The notes below the pieces were generated by a model that saw only the letters and a program-made list of their open reading frames with translations, was not told where the DNA came from and ran no database searches. This document shows, piece after piece, positions 1 to 7,525 of a stretch of 20,801 nt of DNA. Both the position numbers and the translations under genes were made by a program. This stretch comes from Eubacterium sp. (lineage in GTDB: Bacteria; Bacillota_A; Clostridia; Lachnospirales; Lachnospiraceae). The DNA lies in NCBI GenBank assembly GCA_024687845.1, contig JAILEL010000023.1, positions 1 to 20,801 of the forward strand, in the 5' to 3' direction. Position 1 is the first letter of the stretch; each line of letters starts with the position of its first letter.

Positions 1-279
1 GACTTGATAGGAGATGTGGAAAAATTAAAGCAGAAGAAAATAAAAATCTTTGGAATGCATCTCGATGGATCATCAATGTATGAGACAGACCTGACGGGAG
101 CAGTTGCATTTCTCATAGGAAATGAAGGCGCTGGCCTTACATCAGAGCTGTGTGATAAAGCAGACAAGCTTATCAGAATTCCTATGAAGGGTGAAGTCGA
201 AAGCCTGAATGCCGCTATATCGGCAAGTCTTATCAGCTATGAGACCATGCGGCAGAGAAGTGGAATTACGTTTTTCTAA
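1..279 (+). CDS. TrmH/SpoU-family RNA 2'-O-methyltransferase, C-terminal part
   Basis: This is the 3' end of a gene that begins before the window; the reading frame is open from base 1 to the TAA at 277-279. The visible ~92 residues carry the two C-terminal SPOUT signatures of the SpoU/TrmH family: a GNEGAGL motif, then an IPMKGEVESLNAAISASL motif ending in a YE pair. In this family these segments form the trefoil-knot AdoMet-binding site, and the enzymes methylate the ribose 2'-OH of tRNA or rRNA. The substrate cannot be told from this fragment; a 23S rRNA methyltransferase (RlmB-like) or a TrmH-like enzyme are both possible. Only eight bases separate the stop from the -35 box of the next promoter, and no terminator is visible between them. 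Confidence 0.9.
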   Translation, partial: DLIGDVEKLKQKKIKIFGMHLDGSSMYETDLTGAVAFLIGNEGAGLTSELCDKADKLIRIPMKGEVESLNAAISASLISYETMRQRSGITFF

Positions 280-287
280 AAGTGTCG

Positions 288-316
288 TTGACACGTATAT
301 ATTACAGTGTTATACT
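288..316 (+). promoter_or_regulatory. Consensus sigma-A-type promoter for the lysine-riboswitch/dapA transcript
   Basis: A perfect -35 box TTGACA (288-293) is followed after exactly 17 bp by TATACT (311-316), one base from consensus. The predicted start is near 321-324, immediately before the first strand of the lysine riboswitch. Box quality, spacing and position agree, so this is very likely the main promoter of the dap run. Confidence 0.85.
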
Positions 317-320
317 TGTG

Positions 321-498
321 AACTGTGTAGAGGTTGCGGTGATTATTATTAGTATATCAGATGAAGCCGAATCAGTTGAAGATATACGAAAGGATGAACC
401 GCCGAAGAAGTAAGCATACGGCAAGCTTACTGTCTGGGGCTCAGATTAATAGTCTGAGAACTGTCATCTTATACAAATGAGATGGAGTGCTACGGTTT
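321..498 (+). promoter_or_regulatory. Lysine riboswitch (L-box) aptamer
   Basis: The core of the lysine-riboswitch family is recognisable in order: AGAGGTTGCG near 329-338, an AGTA element near 351, an AAGG bulge before GCCGAAG (401-407), a stem AAGTAAGC/GCTTACT, then CTGGGG, the hairpin CTCAGA/TCTGAG (440-445 with 453-458), ACTGTC, the hairpin CATCT/AGATG (465-469 with 480-484), and a closing GGAGTGCTAC. The P1 helix can form between 321-330 and 490-497 with a small bulge. It lies directly before dapA, a known target class for lysine repression. Binding of lysine is expected to favour the terminator at 515-543. A competing antiterminator is visible: 476-488 is complementary to 521-531 with a small internal loop, and forming it would break the P5 hairpin and the start of P1. 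Confidence 0.93.
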
Positions 499-514
499 AT
501 TAAGATCATTTATG

Positions 515-543
515 GACCGGACTCTATCATTCCGGTCTTTTTT
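515..543 (+). terminator. Intrinsic terminator of the lysine riboswitch
   Basis: A perfect 7-bp stem GACCGGA (515-521) with TCCGGTC (531-537) encloses a 9-nt loop and is followed by six T residues (538-543). Its 5' arm and loop (521-531) can instead pair with 476-488 of the aptamer 3' side. That is the expected arrangement for a transcriptional OFF switch. Confidence 0.88.
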
Positions 544-553
544 GTAGAACGGA

Positions 554-806
554 GTTATTATTCATGGTTAATGATATATAATTGAAAAACAACTGCTTGC
601 AGTTTGTTTTTCATATTATATATCATAATTCCTGCGAAGCAGGAACTCAAAAAGCATGATTCGGTGCCTCCGTGCTATATTGCGAAGTGATATGGCACAA
701 GGAGGCAATAGAACATCGAATATTAGGCTTATTTAAGCTTGCTTAAGAATAAGCCATATTCGATGTGGACTTAAGAATGCTTTTTGAGTTAACCATGAAT
801 AGTAGC
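554..806. repeat. Large nested palindromic element of unknown family (structured RNA leader or MITE-like)
   Basis: Nearly all bases here can pair. The outer stem joins 554-570 with 790-806 (17 bp, two G-T pairs). Inside are a ~25-bp hairpin at 571-626 with two single-base bulges, a 7-bp hairpin at 629-645 with a GAA triloop, and a perfect 12-bp stem 646-657/777-788. That stem encloses hairpins at 665-707 (7 + 9 bp, also capped by C-GAA-G) and 714-765 (10 + 8 + 5 bp). Unpaired linkers are only a few bases. It sits between the riboswitch terminator and dapA, so it would be part of the dapA leader RNA. No open reading frame of note and no obvious target-site duplication are visible. It could be an inserted miniature inverted-repeat element or a structured leader RNA; the sequence alone does not decide. 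Confidence 0.75.
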
Positions 807-878
807 AACAATACAAGATTCACGGCAAATAAAGAAGAGAAATGTAAAGGATTTTGGAAAATCAAGGAGGTTTATTTT

Positions 879-1766
879 ATGGCTATTTTTAAGGGATCTG
901 GAGTTGCACTTGTTACACCTTTTCAGGATGATATGCAGGTTGATTATAAGAAACTGAGAGAATTAGTTGATTATCATGTAGAGCACGGAACTGATGCAAT
1001 TATCGTTTGCGGAACATCAGGTGAGTCATCAACACTTACTGTTGAAGAGCATCTCGAATGTATCGCAGTAGTAGCTGAGCAGACAAATGGACGACTTCCA
1101 GTTATTGCTGGTACAGGTTCAAATGATACAACAACTGCTATCGAGCTTTCTCAGGAAGCTGAGAAGTGTGGTGTCGATGGACTTCTCATAGTTACTCCAT
1201 ATTATAACAAGGCTACTCAGGGTGGTCTGATTCAGCATTACACCAAGATTGCAGAAGCAGTAGAAACCCCAATTATTATGTATAATGTTCCAAGTAGAAC
1301 AGGACTTAACATTCTTCCTAAGACAGCTGTTACACTTGCAAAGAATGTTGAAAATATTGTAGGTATCAAGGAAGCATCAGGAAATATTTCACAGGTTGCT
1401 GAACTTAGCTCTATTGCAAATGGATGTCTGGATATTTATTCTGGAAATGATGATCAGATAGTTCCTATCATGGCACTTGGTGGAATTGGTGTTATTTCAG
1501 TTATCGCAAATGTAATCCCTGAGGACACACATGCACTCTGTGCAAGCTACCTTTCAGGAGATGTTATAGCTGCAAGAACACTTCAGCTTAAAGCCTTTGA
1601 TCTTTGTAAGGCACTGTTCTGTGAAGTTAATCCAATTCCTGTTAAGAAAGCAACATCACTTTTAGGACTTACAAATGGAAAAGTAAGACTTCCACTTACA
1701 GAGATGGAGCCTGAAAATGCTGAGAGACTTATAAATGCTATGAAGGCATATGGAATCGAGTTCTAA
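879..1766 (+). CDS. dapA: 4-hydroxy-tetrahydrodipicolinate synthase
   Basis: DapA condenses pyruvate with aspartate-4-semialdehyde, the first committed step to diaminopimelate and lysine, in the cytoplasm. The 295-residue product has the usual length and TIM-barrel signatures: GTSGES at 45-50 (pyruvate-binding loop), Tyr135 in MYNVPSRTG with Arg140, and the Schiff-base Lys164 in GIKEASGN. The start at 879 is chosen because AAGGAGG (864-870) lies 8 bases upstream. An in-frame ATG at 765 would add 38 residues unrelated to the family, would have no ribosome binding site and would start inside a long hairpin. The gene is preceded by a lysine riboswitch, so feedback by lysine at the RNA level is expected. 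dapB follows after 12 bases. Confidence 0.97.
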   Translation: MAIFKGSGVALVTPFQDDMQVDYKKLRELVDYHVEHGTDAIIVCGTSGESSTLTVEEHLECIAVVAEQTNGRLPVIAGTGSNDTTTAIELSQEAEKCGVDGLLIVTPYYNKATQGGLIQHYTKIAEAVETPIIMYNVPSRTGLNILPKTAVTLAKNVENIVGIKEASGNISQVAELSSIANGCLDIYSGNDDQIVPIMALGGIGVISVIANVIPEDTHALCASYLSGDVIAARTLQLKAFDLCKALFCEVNPIPVKKATSLLGLTNGKVRLPLTEMEPENAERLINAMKAYGIEF

Positions 1767-1778
1767 GAGGGAAATGCT

Positions 1779-2552
1779 ATGACAAGAATAATTATGAGTG
1801 GATGCAGTGGCAGAATGGGTAGAGTCATTACTGACATTGTTAAGGAAAATAAAGATGCTGAAATAGTTGCTGGAATTGATATATTTGATGACGGAACACT
1901 TGGATATCCGGTATTTAAAACTCCAGGTGAAGTAGATGTTGAGGCAGATGTGGTTATCGATTTTTCATCTCCTAAGGTAACGGATGCATTATTTGATTAC
2001 TGTAGATCTAAGAAGCTTCCGGTCGTACTTTGTACAACAGGCTTTAGCGATGAACAGCTGGATAATATTCAGAAATGGTCAAAAGAAATTGCTATTCTCA
2101 AATCAGCAAATATGAGTCTTGGAATCAATACAGTCATTAGTATGTTGAAAACTGCAGCACAGGTTTTCTGCCCTGCAGGCTTCGATGTTGAGATAGTTGA
2201 ACAGCATCACCATAACAAGCTCGATGCTCCATCAGGTACAGCTCTTGCCCTTGCTGATGCGGTAAATGAAGCTGCTGGTGGTGATTATGAGTATATCTAT
2301 GACCGCAGCCAGAGAAGACAGAAGAGAGATGCTAAGGAGCTTGGAATCTCAGCTGTAAGAGGTGGCTCAATTCCTGGAACACATGATGTTATATTTGCAG
2401 GACAGGACGAGGTTATTGAGATTCGTCATATAGCTTATTCCAGAAGCATCTTCGGAAATGGAGCAGTTAGTGCTGCTAAGTTTCTTGCTGGCAAGGATGC
2501 AGGAATGTATAGCATGGCAGATGTAATAGCTGCCAGTATAGACATTGACTAA
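1779..2552 (+). CDS. dapB: 4-hydroxy-tetrahydrodipicolinate reductase
   Basis: DapB reduces the DapA product with NAD(P)H to tetrahydrodipicolinate, the second step of the lysine/diaminopimelate branch. The 257-residue protein starts with the Rossmann motif GCSGRMG (8-14), has CTTG at 85-88, and carries the DapB signature EQHHHNKLDAPSGTA (141-155) with the catalytic His/Lys region. It lies 12 bases behind dapA with a GAGGG ribosome binding site, so the two are cotranscribed. No later enzymes of the pathway (dapL, dapH, dapF, lysA) are in the window. Confidence 0.96.
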   Translation: MTRIIMSGCSGRMGRVITDIVKENKDAEIVAGIDIFDDGTLGYPVFKTPGEVDVEADVVIDFSSPKVTDALFDYCRSKKLPVVLCTTGFSDEQLDNIQKWSKEIAILKSANMSLGINTVISMLKTAAQVFCPAGFDVEIVEQHHHNKLDAPSGTALALADAVNEAAGGDYEYIYDRSQRRQKRDAKELGISAVRGGSIPGTHDVIFAGQDEVIEIRHIAYSRSIFGNGAVSAAKFLAGKDAGMYSMADVIAASIDID

Positions 2553-2581
2553 ATTATCGTAACAAATATAAGGAAACCGAT

Positions 2582-2908
2582 ATGGAACAAGGAAAAACTG
2601 TACTTTGCAGTGCATCTAAATATACTCAGAAATATTTTCTGAATCCTGCCTTTGCGAATCTTCCACAGCGAATTCAGGATGAACTGAAGGCTGCTCTTGT
2701 GATTTTCACAGAGGAGATAGGCGGGGTTATACTTCTTTACTTTGATGAAGAAGGGAATCTGATAATCACGACAGATTATAATGAAGATGATTTTCTATAT
2801 GATGAAATCGGAAGCGGACTTAAGGTCAATCAGATGCGAAATGATAAGAGAGAGCTTTTTGAACAGCTCGAGGAATATTATGAGTTGATAGGTATGTTCC
2901 GCATATAG
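2582..2908 (+). CDS. Small conserved protein of unknown function (DUF6145-like)
   Basis: This 108-residue acidic protein has no signal peptide and no membrane segment. It starts with a VLCSASKYTQKYF stretch, continues with a predicted helix (LPQRIQDELKAALVIFTEEIGG) and a beta-rich LLYFDEEGNLIITT stretch, then DEIGSGLKVNQM and a C-terminal helix. From memory it resembles a small protein widespread in Lachnospiraceae labelled DUF6145; I could not verify this. The start has an AAGGAAA-type ribosome binding site, and the gene lies 29 bases behind dapB, so it probably belongs to the same transcript. No function is proposed. The 104 bases after it, before coaX, hold a short inverted repeat (ACGGA/TCCGT, 2962-2980) and a possible extended -10 box (TGTTATAGA, 2981-2989). 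Confidence 0.8.
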   Translation: MEQGKTVLCSASKYTQKYFLNPAFANLPQRIQDELKAALVIFTEEIGGVILLYFDEEGNLIITTDYNEDDFLYDEIGSGLKVNQMRNDKRELFEQLEEYYELIGMFRI

Positions 2909-3012
2909 TAATTGTTGCAGCTGAACAGTTACTAATTGTATAAGGTTTATTATTGAGATATACGGACTTACGAACATCCGTGTTATAGAATATAAAACAA
3001 GGAGCTAAGGCT

Positions 3013-3777
3013 ATGCTTTTTGCTGTAGATGTAGGAAATACAAATATTACCGTTGGACTTTTTGATGGTAAGAAGTTAGTAAAGCAGTTCAGGATGATCA
3101 CACAGACCTCACGTACTTCAGATGAATATGGAGTATTCTTAAGGCAGTGGCTGTCCATAAATGGAATTGATGATAAAGAGATTAAGGCTGTGATTATTTC
3201 ATCCGTTGTTCCTAATATTATGCACTCACTGACAAGTGGAATCATCAAATATTTTGATGTTAAACCGCTTATCGTTGCTCCAGGAATCAAATCAGGAATC
3301 AGACTTGCAATTCCTAATCCGAAGGAGCTCGGTGCTGACAGACTTGTGGATGCGGTTGCAGCCTATGAGATATATGGTGGCCCGGTTATTGTGGTTGATT
3401 TTGGAACTGCAACAACACATGATCTTGTACTGGAAGATGGTACATTTTTTGCAGGAGTTACTTCTCCGGGAATCAGACTTTCTGCAAATGCACTCTGGAC
3501 AGGCACGGCAAAGCTTCCTGAGGTTGAAATCAAAAAAGTTGATACGGTACTTGGCAAGGACACTGTTTCAAGTATGCAGGCCGGTATCTATTATGGATAT
3601 ATCGGACAGACTCAGTATATAGTAAATGAAATGAAGAAAGAATCAGGACTGGATGGTATAAAGGTTGTAGCAACCGGTGGTCTTGGAAAGCTTATATCAG
3701 AAGCAACAGATGCTATAGATATTTATGATCCAGAGCTGACACTTCACGGTCTTAGAATCATTTATGATAAACAGTAA
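3013..3777 (+). CDS. coaX: Type III pantothenate kinase
   Basis: CoaX phosphorylates pantothenate with ATP, the first step of coenzyme A synthesis, and unlike the type I enzyme is not expected to be CoA-inhibited. The 254-residue protein shows ASKHA-fold signatures: the phosphate-binding loop [14 protein letters not shown] (6-19), GADR (107-110) followed by [17 protein letters not shown] (127-135) with Asp129, and [14 protein letters not shown]. Family members usually read TTFD after the FGTA motif; here it is TTHD, a mild variant. AAGGAGC (2999-3005) lies 7 bases before the ATG. The following gene overlaps its 3' end if the first start is used. A weak extended -10 box at 2981-2989 could give this gene its own promoter. 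Confidence 0.95.
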   Translation: MLFAVDVGNTNITVGLFDGKKLVKQFRMITQTSRTSDEYGVFLRQWLSINGIDDKEIKAVIISSVVPNIMHSLTSGIIKYFDVKPLIVAPGIKSGIRLAIPNPKELGADRLVDAVAAYEIYGGPVIVVDFGTATTHDLVLEDGTFFAGVTSPGIRLSANALWTGTAKLPEVEIKKVDTVLGKDTVSSMQAGIYYGYIGQTQYIVNEMKKESGLDGIKVVATGGLGKLISEATDAIDIYDPELTLHGLRIIYDKQ

Positions 3778-4735
3778 TATTATTATGAACGAACTTTTTA
3801 CAAATAAATTAATACTTGGACCAATGGCAGGGATTACAGACCTGCCATTTCGTATTCTCTGCAAAGAGCAGGGGGCAGATGTGATGATCACAGAAATGGT
3901 TTCGGCTAAGGGACTCTACTATAATAGTAGAAAAACTGATCTGCTGCTCCTGACAAATGATATGGAGAAACCTATCGGGGTTCAGCTTTTCGGAAGCGAG
4001 CCTGATATTATAGCTGAGGAGGCTGCTAAGCTGCAGGACAGAGGATTTGATTTTATAGATATCAATATGGGCTGTCCGGTTCCTAAAATAGTGAATAACG
4101 GAGAAGGCTCGGCTCTAATGAAAAAGCCTGAGCTTGTTGAACAGATAGTCAGACAGGTTGTAAAGAGTGTGCGTATTCCCGTAACCGTAAAAATCCGTGC
4201 GGGTTTCGATGCTCAGAATAAAAATGCACCGGAGATTGCCAGAGCCGCTGAGAGTGGAGGTGCCTCGGCAGTTGCTGTTCATGCCCGTACCAGAGAACAG
4301 TATTATTCGGGGAATGCAGACTGGAGTATAATAAAAGAGGTCGTAGATGCTGTATCTGTTCCGGTTATAGGAAATGGAGATATAAGAGCAGCTGAGGATG
4401 TGGTCAGAATGAAGGAAGAAACTGGTTGTGCCAGCGTTATGATTGCAAGAGCTGCGAAGGGTAATCCATGGATATTCAATGAGATAAAATGCGGTCTTGA
4501 AGGACGTCCGTATACTCCCAAAACAATTCAGGACGTCAGAGATATGATGCTTAGACATATTGAGCTGATGCTTACGCAGAAGGGTGAATATATAGGTGTC
4601 CGAGAAATGAGAAAGCATGTGGCATGGTACACCGAAGGAATCTATAATTCTTCAAAAATAAGAAGAAAAGTATGTGAAATAGAGTCTGCAGAAGAACTTA
4701 TGAAAATAATAAGAACGATTGGTGAGGAGTCTTGA
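3764..4735 (+). CDS. dusB: tRNA-dihydrouridine synthase (DusB type)
   Basis: A flavoenzyme that reduces specific uridines in the tRNA D-loop to dihydrouridine. The FMN-binding TIM barrel starts with [13 protein letters not shown] (18-30). The [10 protein letters not shown] motif (101-110) carries the conserved catalytic Cys104, followed by [40 protein letters not shown] and [11 protein letters not shown] are further family signatures. Length (323) is typical. The start is uncertain: the ATG at 3764 overlaps coaX by 14 bases, while an ATG at 3785 begins 7 bases after the coaX stop; neither has a clear Shine-Dalgarno site, so coupling to coaX translation is likely. The B assignment over other Dus types is by general resemblance. 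Confidence 0.92.
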   Translation: MINSNIIMNELFTNKLILGPMAGITDLPFRILCKEQGADVMITEMVSAKGLYYNSRKTDLLLLTNDMEKPIGVQLFGSEPDIIAEEAAKLQDRGFDFIDINMGCPVPKIVNNGEGSALMKKPELVEQIVRQVVKSVRIPVTVKIRAGFDAQNKNAPEIARAAESGGASAVAVHARTREQYYSGNADWSIIKEVVDAVSVPVIGNGDIRAAEDVVRMKEETGCASVMIARAAKGNPWIFNEIKCGLEGRPYTPKTIQDVRDMMLRHIELMLTQKGEYIGVREMRKHVAWYTEGIYNSSKIRRKVCEIESAEELMKIIRTIGEES

Positions 4736-4790
4736 CCAAAAAGATATATGGTGTTATAGTTCTTTTGAGTTTGAAAAGGAGGTGCTACAG

Positions 4791-5831
4791 ATGACAAAAA
4801 AAATAGCGTTAATTAAAAGAAAAATCAAAAGTTATTCAAAGATTGCTTTTTCTGCAGTGGTTGTGGCAGCTCTTATAATAGCTTGTCTTTCATCAATAAT
4901 TGCTGATAAAAAGAAAAATCATAGAGATGTTGGCAGAATGCTGGCACTTACTCCTTTATATGATGAACCAGCCATGGCTCCGAGATATGCAAAGGTTCCT
5001 TATACAGCACTTAATCTTACAGAGACTGCAAAAGAGACTGAAGGCTATATGAATGATAATGTTGGTGCCTATAGTGATGATAAACAGCTGACTGAACAGG
5101 AAAAGAAAGATAAGGCTGCTTTGGAAGCACTTCTTGCAAGTACAGACAGATCATCAATCAGTGAAGCTGCAAAAAGTCGTAAGGAAAAATATAAAAAGAA
5201 TAAAATCACAGCTATTAATTCCAATACAAATATAACTCTTACACCAAATTCTAATAATACAGGTTCTTACAGTAATTCTGCTGTGGGAACACCAATTTAT
5301 GCTACGGGTGGAACCTATCAGGGAAGATTTCTGATTACAGCATACTGTCCATGTGCTATATGCTGTGGTAAAACAAATGGTATTACTGCTAATGGTAGTC
5401 TTGCAAAGTCTAATCATACTATTGCAGCTGACAGTAGATATGCATTTGGAACCAAGCTGGTTATATTTGGTCAGGTTTATACCGTTGAGGATAGAGGTGG
5501 TGCCATAACAGGAAATCACATCGATGTATTCTTCAATACGCATTCAGAAGCTTTACAATTTGGTACAAAATATGCAGATGTATATCTGTATGATGGAACT
5601 AACGGAACAATTAATAACAATAATGTACCTGCTAATTCGGGTGGAAATAATAGCGGAAGCACTGATAACAATAGTGGATCATCCGATAGTGGTAATAATG
5701 GAAGTTCCGATAACAATAATTCTGATAACAATAATTCAGATAATAATGACAGTGGAGACAGTGGTGAATCAGGTTCATCTGATTCATCAGGTGATAATAA
5801 CTCAAATGACTCTACTGACAGTTCAAAATAA
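4791..5831 (+). CDS. Membrane-anchored 3D-domain protein with Ser/Asn/Asp-rich tail
   Basis: The product (346 residues) has a Lys/Arg-rich N-terminus and one membrane helix (about 19-39), then a charged, probably helical spacer (95-140). A low-complexity Asn/Thr/Ser linker precedes a 3D domain at about 179-267, named for three conserved aspartates: here Asp214 (IAAD), Asp234 (VEDRGG) and Asp245 (HIDVFF). The domain is a double-psi beta-barrel related to MltA and RlpA and found in cell-wall-active proteins. TAYCPCAICCGKTNG is the typical N-terminal strand with its cysteines. The last ~75 residues are almost only Ser, Asn, Asp and Gly. The start at 4791 is set by AAAGGAGG (4775-4782); an in-frame ATG at 4719 inside dusB lacks such a site. 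A role in peptidoglycan remodelling outside the membrane is inferred. Confidence 0.88.
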   Translation: MTKKIALIKRKIKSYSKIAFSAVVVAALIIACLSSIIADKKKNHRDVGRMLALTPLYDEPAMAPRYAKVPYTALNLTETAKETEGYMNDNVGAYSDDKQLTEQEKKDKAALEALLASTDRSSISEAAKSRKEKYKKNKITAINSNTNITLTPNSNNTGSYSNSAVGTPIYATGGTYQGRFLITAYCPCAICCGKTNGITANGSLAKSNHTIAADSRYAFGTKLVIFGQVYTVEDRGGAITGNHIDVFFNTHSEALQFGTKYADVYLYDGTNGTINNNNVPANSGGNNSGSTDNNSGSSDSGNNGSSDNNNSDNNNSDNNDSGDSGESGSSDSSGDNNSNDSTDSSK

Positions 5832-5868
5832 TAATGTTTTAAATGGCAGATAGAAAGAGGTATGAAAA

Positions 5869-7356
5869 ATGGAAATCCTTTACAGAAGTACGAGAAATGC
5901 GCAGGAAACGGCAACAGCAAGTGAGGCTATATTAAAAGGTCTGGCAGATGATGGGGGACTTTTTGTACCAGATGAGATTCCTGCTCTTGATATAAGCTTT
6001 GAAGAACTCGCCGATATGGATTATAAAGGCGTTGCATTTGAAGTGATGAGTCGTATGTTCACTGACTTTACTGAAGATGAACTAAGATTTTGCATAGATG
6101 GAGCATATGACAGTAAGTTCGACACAGAGCTTATCGCTCCTGTAAAATATCATCACGGAGCATATATTCTTGAATTATTCCATGGCAAAACGATTGCATT
6201 TAAGGATATGGCTCTGTCTATTCTTCCTTACTTAATGACAACTGCAGCAAAGAAGAATAAGAGTGATAAGGAAATTGTTATACTTACAGCAACCTCTGGT
6301 GATACAGGTAAGGCTGCGCTTGCTGGCTTCGCTGATGTTCCAGGAACAAGAATTGCTGTATTCTATCCAAAGAACGGAGTAAGTCCTGTTCAGGAAAAAC
6401 AGATGGTTACCGAGAAGGGAAAGAATACATTTGTTGCCGGAATAAAGGGTAATTTCGATGATGCTCAGACCGGTGTTAAGAAAATGTTTTCTGACAAAAA
6501 GCTTGCAGCTGAACTGGCTGACAAGGGCTTCCAGTTCTCATCAGCTAATTCCATCAACATAGGTCGTCTGGTTCCTCAGATGGTTTATTATGTATATTCC
6601 TATACAAGACTATTAAAGGCTGGAATGATAAGTGCAGGAGATAAGATAAATATTGTTGTTCCAACAGGTAATTTTGGAAATATACTTGCTGCTTACTATG
6701 CATCACTCATGGGTCTTCCAGTTGGCAGATTCATCTGTGCTTCAAATGACAACAAGGTTCTGTATGACTTCTTCGAGACAGGTGAGTATGATAAGAACAG
6801 AGAGTTCATCCTTACAACATCTCCATCAATGGATATACTTATTTCCAGCAATCTTGAGAGACTTATCTATCGTATAGCTGGAAATGATGCTGAGGTTAAC
6901 AGCGGTCTCATGAAGAGCCTTTCAGAAACAGGCAAGTATGAGATAACAGATGAGATGAAGAAAAATCTGTATCATTTCTATGGAAACTTCGCAACAACAG
7001 ATGAAGTTTCACAGACTATAAGAACTCTTTATGACGAAGATGGATACATCATCGATACTCATACTGCAGTAGCAGTTTCAGTATATGATAAATATAAATC
7101 AGAGACAGGTGATGATACACCAACAATTATTGCTTCTACAGCCAGCCCATACAAGTTTACAAGAAGTGTTATGGCAGCTATAGATGAAAAGTATAGCAGT
7201 ATGGAAGACTTCGAGATGATTGACGAGCTTGAAACCTTGTCTAAGATTCCAGTACCTGCTGCAGTTCAGGAAATCAGAACAGCTCCAGTTGTTCATGATA
7301 CTGTATGTGAAAAGGACGAGATGGAAGCAGTAGTTAAGAAGTTTCTAGGGATTTAA
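5869..7356 (+). CDS. thrC: Threonine synthase
   Basis: ThrC converts O-phosphohomoserine to threonine using PLP. The 495-residue protein begins with the family's SxRN...GLADDGGLFVP signature, carries the PLP lysine Lys112 in GKTIAFKDMA, and has the substrate/phosphate loop ATSGDTGKAAL (141-151). Length fits the fungal/proteobacterial-like long subclass. AAAGAGG (5854-5860) is 8 bases before the ATG. Only 37 bases separate it from the preceding gene with no terminator, so it probably belongs to the dapA-led transcript. That would link the lysine and threonine branches of the aspartate family. The stop is followed after 22 bases by a preQ1-type riboswitch whose terminator may also end this transcript. 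Confidence 0.96.
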   Translation: MEILYRSTRNAQETATASEAILKGLADDGGLFVPDEIPALDISFEELADMDYKGVAFEVMSRMFTDFTEDELRFCIDGAYDSKFDTELIAPVKYHHGAYILELFHGKTIAFKDMALSILPYLMTTAAKKNKSDKEIVILTATSGDTGKAALAGFADVPGTRIAVFYPKNGVSPVQEKQMVTEKGKNTFVAGIKGNFDDAQTGVKKMFSDKKLAAELADKGFQFSSANSINIGRLVPQMVYYVYSYTRLLKAGMISAGDKINIVVPTGNFGNILAAYYASLMGLPVGRFICASNDNKVLYDFFETGEYDKNREFILTTSPSMDILISSNLERLIYRIAGNDAEVNSGLMKSLSETGKYEITDEMKKNLYHFYGNFATTDEVSQTIRTLYDEDGYIIDTHTAVAVSVYDKYKSETGDDTPTIIASTASPYKFTRSVMAAIDEKYSSMEDFEMIDELETLSKIPVPAAVQEIRTAPVVHDTVCEKDEMEAVVKKFLGI

Positions 7357-7377
7357 AACTAATAAGAATTAAATAAA

Positions 7378-7420
7378 CAGTAGTTCGTTTGTGCCATCCT
7401 ACTATAAAAATACCAGGACG
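7378..7420 (+). promoter_or_regulatory. Probable preQ1-I riboswitch aptamer
   Basis: A short stem AGTAG (7379-7383) with CTACT (7399-7403) encloses a loop starting TTC. It is followed by an A-rich tail reading ATAAAAA...AGGACG, very like the tail I recall from the Bacillus subtilis preQ1-I switch. Small hairpin plus A-rich tail is the hallmark of this class. The pseudoknot is less clear: CGT in the loop (7386-7388) could pair with ACG (7418-7420). An intrinsic terminator follows at once and four queuosine-precursor genes come next, which strongly supports the call. I see no clear promoter between the thrC stop and the aptamer, so transcripts may come from upstream. Confidence 0.75.
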
Positions 7421-7449
7421 AAAAGGGTATGGTTAACTATGCCCTTTTT
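7421..7449 (+). terminator. Intrinsic terminator after the preQ1 riboswitch and thrC
   Basis: A stem of about 12 bp (7421-7432 with 7437-7448, two G-T pairs, loop TTAA) ends in AAAAGGG/CCCTTTT and runs into TTTTT and, after CTG, TTTTTT. It directly abuts the aptamer tail, so it fits as the riboswitch expression platform and can also end thrC transcription. Confidence 0.85.
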
Positions 7450-7525
7450 CTGTTTTTTGACCTTTTGACACCCACATCATATTATATGGACGGCACCAAA
7501 TATGTTATAATCAGGGAGAAACATT

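Noticed and set aside
765..878. Upstream in-frame start for dapA giving 38 extra residues
   Set aside because: No ribosome binding site, begins inside the last hairpin of the palindromic element, and DapA family proteins start at the MAIFKGSGVALVTPF segment, which follows AAGGAGG at 864-870.
2826..3290. Minus-strand open frame over the end of the small gene and the start of coaX
   Set aside because: It overlaps two well-supported genes, shows no recognisable domain and has no good initiation site.
5516..5920. Minus-strand open frame rich in Leu, Ser, Pro and Glu
   Set aside because: It is the antisense of the Ser/Asn/Asp low-complexity tail of the 3D-domain gene; its repeats mirror that tail and it has no ribosome binding site.
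7465..7511. TTGACA at 7465-7470 and TATAAT at 7506-7511 as a promoter for queD
   Set aside because: They are 35 bp apart, far beyond a usable spacer. A start from the -10 box alone would remove the ribosome binding site at 7513-7518.
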